From contig CAZFLD010000006.1 of NCBI GenBank assembly GCA_964519835.1, positions 29,304 through 93,303 on the forward strand: DNA of 64,000 bases, in the 5' to 3' direction. A program made the position numbers and the translations under genes. Positions 60,297 through 64,000 of this stretch are shown piece after piece (position 1 is the stretch's first letter; every line of letters starts with the position of its first letter). The notes below the pieces were generated by a model. It saw nothing but the letters and a program-made list of their open reading frames with translations, was not told the DNA's origin and ran no database searches. This stretch comes from CAZFLD01 sp964519835 (GTDB lineage Bacteria; Spirochaetota; Spirochaetia; DSM-27196; CAZFLD01).

Positions 60297-61001
60297 CTAA
60301 ACGGCATTGTCGGAAACGCCACCCTCGTCGGAGACCGTGGTGCGGATGAAGCTTGCCAACACCTCCAAGGCGGCCCGGTTGGTGCCGCCCTCGGGGATAA
60401 TCAGATCGGCGTACGCCTTGGTGGGTTCGATGTACTCGTAGTGGCTCGGTCGTACCGCGTCTAGATACTGGGCCACGACGGATTCCTGCGTGCGGCCCCG
60501 CTCTGCAACGTCGCGGCGAAGCCGCCGAATAAACCGAATGTCGTCCGGCGTATCCACGTATATCTTCAGGTCGATGAGGTCTCGAAGCTCCCGATCAAAA
60601 AAGATCAGAATTCCCTCCACCACCACCACCTTTTTGGGACGAAGACGCACGGTGTCTTCCATGCGCCGGTGACCCACAAAGTCGTAAACCGGCACCAGAG
60701 CCGTCTCGCCGCGCCGGAGCCCCTTGACGTGCTTGACGATTAGCTCCGTATCAAAGGCCTCCGGATGGTCGAAGTTGTATTCGCTTATGTTGCGGTTGTC
60801 GATCGAGGTGCCCAAGCCGCTATCCGGCGAGGTCGCCGCCGGATTATGCGATCGTCGCCGCGGAATGTCGTCGGCGTCGCGGTAATAGCTGTCCTGCGCC
60901 AGAACCACAAAGTCCGGCACTACCTCGGCAATTTGATTGACGATTGTGGTCTTGCCGGACCCGGACCCGCCCGATATCCCGATAACAAAGGCCTCGTCCA
61001 T
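60297..61001 (-). CDS. udk: Uridine kinase
   Basis: Phosphorylates uridine and cytidine for salvage. 234 residues: P-loop GISGGSGSGKTTIVNQIAE, QDSYYRD (catalytic Asp), NFDHPEAFDTELI, PVYDFVGHRR, VVVEGILIFFD and FIRRLRRDVAERGR. A 25-residue insertion after SYYRDADDIPR makes it longer than usual. The ATG at 61001 has no proper SD; TGC-TATACT ends six bases before it, so the mRNA should be leaderless. Confidence 0.93.
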   Translation of the reverse strand: MDEAFVIGISGGSGSGKTTIVNQIAEVVPDFVVLAQDSYYRDADDIPRRRSHNPAATSPDSGLGTSIDNRNISEYNFDHPEAFDTELIVKHVKGLRRGETALVPVYDFVGHRRMEDTVRLRPKKVVVVEGILIFFDRELRDLIDLKIYVDTPDDIRFIRRLRRDVAERGRTQESVVAQYLDAVRPSHYEYIEPTKAYADLIIPEGGTNRAALEVLASFIRTTVSDEGGVSDNAV

Positions 61002-61033
61002 CGGTCCAGTATAGCAGCACTCGCCCGACCGCG

Positions 61034-61091
61034 CGATGGTGGCGTCCGCGCGTGGCGGTGGCGTCCGCACGATGGTGGCGTCCGCGCGTGG
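61034..61091. repeat. 18-bp tandem repeat, about three copies
   Basis: Units of the form GATGGTGGCGTCCGCGCG repeat about 3.3 times, with the first and third copies identical over 22 bases (61034-61055 and 61070-61091) and a diverged copy between. It lies between the sulfhydrylase stop and the udk start, where it may influence udk expression. Confidence 0.8.
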
Positions 61092-61098
61092 AGCCGGA

Positions 61099-62373
61099 TT
61101 AGGACAGGGCCTGCTTCAGATCGATAAGGATGTCGTCTATGTCCTCAATTCCAACGGACAGCCGAACCATCGACGGGTCGAGGCCGGCGGCCTTTTGTTG
61201 GCCTTCCGAGAGCTGCGAGTGCGTCGTGCTCGCCGGGTGTATCGCAAGACTCTTGGCGTCGCCAACGTTTGCGAGGTGGCTAAACAGCTCCAGGCGGTTA
61301 ATAAACTCCTCGCCCTTCTCACGTCCACCTTTGATACCAAAAACCACCATTCCACCGTAACCGTGCTTGAAATATCGGGCCGCATTGCCATGGGCCTCGT
61401 CATCGTCCAGGCCCGGGTAGCGGACCCACTCTACCGCAGGGTGCTTGTTTAGGAACTCTGCAACCGCCCAGCCGTTCTGCGAGTGTTTCTCCATCCGGAG
61501 CGGCAGTGTCTCAATGCCTTGCAGAAAGATCCAGGCGTTGTCCGGGGATATCGCCGATCCAAGGTTCCGAAGCGGCACAAGCCGCATTCGGAGAATGTAG
61601 GCGAGCGGCGAGAGATCACCGAGGTCGTGGGCGTAGCGAATTTCGTGGTAGGAATCGTCGGGCCGGTTCATCGTTATGAATTTCTCGTCCTTCCAGTCAA
61701 ACCGGCCCGCGTCCACGACGACGCCTCCGATCCCGGCGCCGTGGCCGCCGAGCCACTTCGTAAGGCTGTGGCAGACAACGTCCGCGCCGTGCTCGATCGG
61801 GCGAAAGAGCGCAGGCGTTGTGAATGTAGAGTCTACGATAAGCGGCAGACGGTTGTTATGCGCAATGCCCGCCACGGCCTCGAAGTCCGGGACGCTCAGC
61901 CTCGGATTGCCGATAGTTTCGAGGTAGAGCGCTCTGGTGCGCTCGGTGATTGCACTTTTCCAGGCGTCGATGTCGTACGGATCCACAAACCGCACGGTGA
62001 TGCCGTAGTCGGGAAGAATGTTGTTAAACATCGTGTACGTGCCGCCGTACAGGTGGCTACTCGACACAATTTCATCCCCGGCAATCGCAATGTTGATAAT
62101 CGAGTAGAAGATGGCCGATGTTCCCGAGGCGAGCGCCAGTGCTCCAACGCCCCCCTCCATGGCCGCCATCCTCTGCTCCAGGATGTCGTGAGTAGGGTTA
62201 TTGAGCCGGGTGTAGATATACCCCAGCTCTTTGAGGGCAAATAAGTTTGCCGCTTGATTTGTGCTTGCGAAGTTGTAGCCCGCGGTCCGGGTGACCGCCA
62301 CACCACGAGCGGGTGCGTGTGGGTCCTTTGTCTGGCCGGCGTGTACCGACAGTGTGGAAAGCTTGTAACTCAC
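61099..62373 (-). CDS. metY: O-acetylhomoserine sulfhydrylase (Cys/Met metabolism PLP enzyme)
   Basis: 424 residues, cystathionine-gamma-synthase-like PLP enzyme. YIYTRLNNPTHDILEQRMAAMEGG, ASGTSAIFYSIINIA, SSHLYGGTYTMF, and PLP Lys in CHSLTKWLGGHGAGIGG; PNSWxFLQG-like NAWIFLQGIETLPLRM is typical of the O-acetylhomoserine (thiol)-lyase group. Makes homocysteine or uses sulfide. The GTG start has GAGGAGGAG eight bases upstream, just after the cysK stop. Confidence 0.9.
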   Translation of the reverse strand: MSYKLSTLSVHAGQTKDPHAPARGVAVTRTAGYNFASTNQAANLFALKELGYIYTRLNNPTHDILEQRMAAMEGGVGALALASGTSAIFYSIINIAIAGDEIVSSSHLYGGTYTMFNNILPDYGITVRFVDPYDIDAWKSAITERTRALYLETIGNPRLSVPDFEAVAGIAHNNRLPLIVDSTFTTPALFRPIEHGADVVCHSLTKWLGGHGAGIGGVVVDAGRFDWKDEKFITMNRPDDSYHEIRYAHDLGDLSPLAYILRMRLVPLRNLGSAISPDNAWIFLQGIETLPLRMEKHSQNGWAVAEFLNKHPAVEWVRYPGLDDDEAHGNAARYFKHGYGGMVVFGIKGGREKGEEFINRLELFSHLANVGDAKSLAIHPASTTHSQLSEGQQKAAGLDPSMVRLSVGIEDIDDILIDLKQALS

Positions 62374-62375
62374 GT

Positions 62376-63302
62376 TTACTCCTCCTCGAAAAGCCATGTG
62401 CTGAGATACCGTTCTCCCGTATCACAGATAACAGTAACGATTGTGTTTCCCCGGTTTGCATCCCGCTTGGCAACCTCCAGAGCCGCAAACACATTTGCCC
62501 CGGCTGAGACGCCGCACAGTATTCCTTCTTCTTTGGCCAACCGTCGTGTGGTGGCGGCGGCATCCTCCGCGGAGACCGTGAGAATTTCGTCGATGATCGA
62601 CCGGTCGAGCACGCCCGGAACAAAGCCCGCACCGATGCCCTGTATCCTGTGAGGTCCCGGGCTTCCGCCGGACAACACGGGCGAGGCGTCGGGCTCCACC
62701 GCCACTGCGCGCACCGACGGCTTCTTCTCCTTTAGCCTGGCGCCCGTCCCGGTGATTGTTCCACCGGTTCCGACGCCTGCCACAAAGACGTCAACCTCTC
62801 CGTTTGTATCCCGCCAGACCTCCTCCGCCGTTGTCTCGCGATGAACGCGCGGGTTGGCGCTGTTTTCGAACTGCCGCATGAGGACCGCTCCGTCGGTCGC
62901 ATCAACAATTCGCTCCGCCTCGGCCACTGCGCCGTTCATGCCCTCGTGACCCGGCGTCAGGACAAGGTCGGCGCCCAGGGCCCGTAGCAGCCTTCTTCGC
63001 TCCGTGCTCATTGTATCCGGCATGGTAAGGATGACGCGGTAGCCCTTTACGGCTCCTACGTAGGCAAGCGCAATGCCCGTGTTGCCGCTTGTGGCCTCGA
63101 CGATGGTCGCGCCGGGTTCTATCGCGCCCGATTCTTCGGCGGCCTTTACCATCGATAGGCCGATGCGATCCTTGACGCTCGACAGCGGGTTGTGGGATTC
63201 GAGCTTTACCAGCACCGTTGATTCCAACCCGTCGGTCAGACGATTGAGCCGCACCATCGGGGTATTACCGATGAGCTCCGTAATGTTGTTCGCGATAGGC
63301 AT
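62376..63302 (-). CDS. cysK: Cysteine synthase (O-acetylserine sulfhydrylase)
   Basis: Makes cysteine from O-acetylserine and sulfide. 308 residues: NITELIGNTPMVRLNRL, PLP Lys in NPLSSVKDRIGLSM, EATSGNTGIALAYVG (substrate loop), VFVAGVGTGGTITGTG (phosphate loop) and GIGAGFVPGVLD. The ATG at 63302 has GGAGG six bases upstream. Second gene of the operon, directly after the Rrf2 regulator. The active site of this enzyme binds partner proteins through a C-terminal Ile. Confidence 0.95.
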   Translation of the reverse strand: MPIANNITELIGNTPMVRLNRLTDGLESTVLVKLESHNPLSSVKDRIGLSMVKAAEESGAIEPGATIVEATSGNTGIALAYVGAVKGYRVILTMPDTMSTERRRLLRALGADLVLTPGHEGMNGAVAEAERIVDATDGAVLMRQFENSANPRVHRETTAEEVWRDTNGEVDVFVAGVGTGGTITGTGARLKEKKPSVRAVAVEPDASPVLSGGSPGPHRIQGIGAGFVPGVLDRSIIDEILTVSAEDAAATTRRLAKEEGILCGVSAGANVFAALEVAKRDANRGNTIVTVICDTGERYLSTWLFEEE

Positions 63303-63345
63303 GGATGACCTCCCACCGATTTTGAGCATGGAGAGCCAACTCCCG

Positions 63346-63792
63346 CTATATGGTGTAACTGTATGCCGACCCAAACGCCTGGTCGGCGACCTGCTCTATG
63401 CTTCGTGCTTCGATGGCCCCAAGCCAATCGTCAAACACGCGCCCCCACGCGGCCGAATCAAGCGACGCCGCAAACTCCTCTTTGGCGGAGGAAGCGGTAC
63501 TGGATCGGCCACCGCCTACCGGACGCACGAGGTCGGGGTCGAGTGTGCGAACGATCTCGGCCAAGCTCACGGACGAGGCGTCCTTCGCAAGCCGATAACC
63601 TCCGCTTCTTCCCCGTGTGCTCGCTACCAGTCCGGCGCCCCGCAGCTGGTGGAGGATAGCTTCGAGATACTTTTCCGGCGCACCGGAGTCTGAGGCAAGC
63701 TCGGCAATCGACCGGGTGCCTTCACCGGGCAGCCGCGAGAGAAGAACAAGCGCTCTTGTAGCATAGCGGACCTTTCTGCTGACCACCAACAT
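63346..63792 (-). CDS. Rrf2-family regulator, CymR-like
   Basis: 148 residues. Winged helix typical of Rrf2: SRKVRYATRALVLLSRL, TRSIAELASDSGAPEKYLEAILHQLRGAGLVASTRGRSGGYRLAKDASSVSLAEIVRTLD. It contains no cysteine at all, so it cannot hold the IscR/RsrR-type Fe-S cluster. The last residues are SAYSYTI, ending in a free Tyr-Thr-Ile like the C-terminus of serine acetyltransferases. Together with the adjacent cysK this fits the CymR model, in which the regulator works in a complex with CysK. Leads the cysteine operon. Confidence 0.88.
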   Translation of the reverse strand: MLVVSRKVRYATRALVLLSRLPGEGTRSIAELASDSGAPEKYLEAILHQLRGAGLVASTRGRSGGYRLAKDASSVSLAEIVRTLDPDLVRPVGGGRSSTASSAKEEFAASLDSAAWGRVFDDWLGAIEARSIEQVADQAFGSAYSYTI

Positions 63793-63794
63793 AC

Positions 63795-63844
63795 AATTCC
63801 TATAAGTCTGTAGGATTTATACAATATGCTGGCGATCTTGTAAA
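63795..63844 (-). promoter_or_regulatory. Promoter and operator of the cysteine operon
   Basis: On the minus strand TTTACA (63844-63839) and TATAAA (63821-63816) are exactly 17 bases apart. An inverted repeat AAATCCTA-N8-TAGGAATT (63818-63795) covers the -10 and the start of transcription. An SD AGGA overlaps its inner edge. The placement fits autorepression by the Rrf2 protein. Confidence 0.7.
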
Positions 63845-63948
63845 GAGACGCGGGGAATGACGGCACTCGTTGGACCGGTACGGTAACCTCTTGAACTGAT
63901 CCAAAACCTGTTAATCTGTCGCTCGTAGTTGGGCCTAGTTGAGTTGGG

Positions 63949-64000
63949 CCTGATTAGGCCCCAACAATGCCCCCAACAATGCCCCCAACAATGCCCCCAA
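63949..64000. repeat. 12-bp tandem repeat at the window edge
   Basis: Units CCCCCAACAATG run at least three times from about 63959 to the end of the window, preceded by a GTTGGGCCT/AGGCCCCAAC near-palindrome. The array is cut by the window end, so total length is unknown. No gene was seen from 63845 to 64000. Confidence 0.75.

Noticed and set aside
61483..62244. 253-codon open frame opposite metY
   Set aside because: Shadow of a well-defined PLP enzyme gene.
63949..64000. Possible start of a CRISPR array
   Set aside because: Units are 12 bp and directly adjacent with no unique spacers.

Overview
The window looks like chromosomal DNA of a free-living, G+C-rich spirochaete of the order Spirochaetales. 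The evidence is gene content and order: a diadenylate cyclase/YbbR/AcpS/DUF2225 run, a CheA-CheW-CheY cluster followed by murC and yicC, a PASTA protein without a kinase, a PfkA-family phosphofructokinase of the long clade, an omega subunit next to miaA, and many small genes with Shine-Dalgarno (SD) sites or leaderless starts. No rRNA, prophage, insertion sequence or CRISPR array was seen. One tRNA is present. All names come from reading the sequence; no database search was run.

Layout. 0-9.9 kb: a partial ABC ATPase with a perfect 24-bp palindromic operator, an aldo/keto reductase and MFS transporter, a sulfatase and a Gfo/Idh-type dehydrogenase, a secreted PPC-domain protein, phosphofructokinase and galE. 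9.9-14.4 kb: small cysteine-rich proteins, a DHOD-like flavoprotein, and a DUF2089 regulator coupled to a DUF4097 protein. 14.4-17.4 kb: a three-gene operon of a degenerate M20 peptidase, glucosyl-3-phosphoglycerate synthase (gpgS) and an ABC ATPase. 17.5-26.8 kb: an MFS-HEAT fusion, a methyltransferase, a TIM-barrel protein and a group of secreted or outer-membrane proteins with a lipid-type glycosyltransferase. 26.9-34.6 kb: a 1581-residue 2-hydroxyacyl-CoA dehydratase activase, a class III nucleotidyl cyclase, a glycerol-1-phosphate dehydrogenase-family protein and tRNA-Gly(CCC). 34.6-46.6 kb: a housekeeping run on the minus strand (PASTA, fmt, def, priA, udg, truA, DUF2225, acpS, ybbR, cdaA, folP, a 31-residue mS38-like protein, miaA, rpoZ). 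46.7-56.6 kb: a DUF3179 lipoprotein, a glycosyltransferase, a cytidylate kinase-like protein, yicC, murC, the che operon, rsmE and a TetR regulator. 56.6-64 kb: a mutarotase-like protein, mannitol-1-phosphate dehydrogenase, small unknowns, udk, and a cysteine operon (Rrf2 regulator, cysK, O-acetylhomoserine sulfhydrylase).

How the parts fit. Much of the minus strand from 34.6 to 57.8 kb is tightly packed, with overlapping start and stop codons that imply translational coupling. The gpgS operon points to synthesis of a glucosylglycerate-type compatible solute. The cysteine operon starts with a cysteine-free Rrf2 regulator ending in Tyr-Thr-Ile, next to CysK; this suggests direct CysK-regulator docking. 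Several promoters have a -10 box so close to the start codon that the mRNA should be leaderless.

Most interesting points: the Rrf2-CysK pair, the pseudo-peptidase/GpgS/ABC module, the structured leader in front of the mS38-like gene, the tRNA antisense to a coding 3' end, and a receiver-domain remnant beside the che operon.
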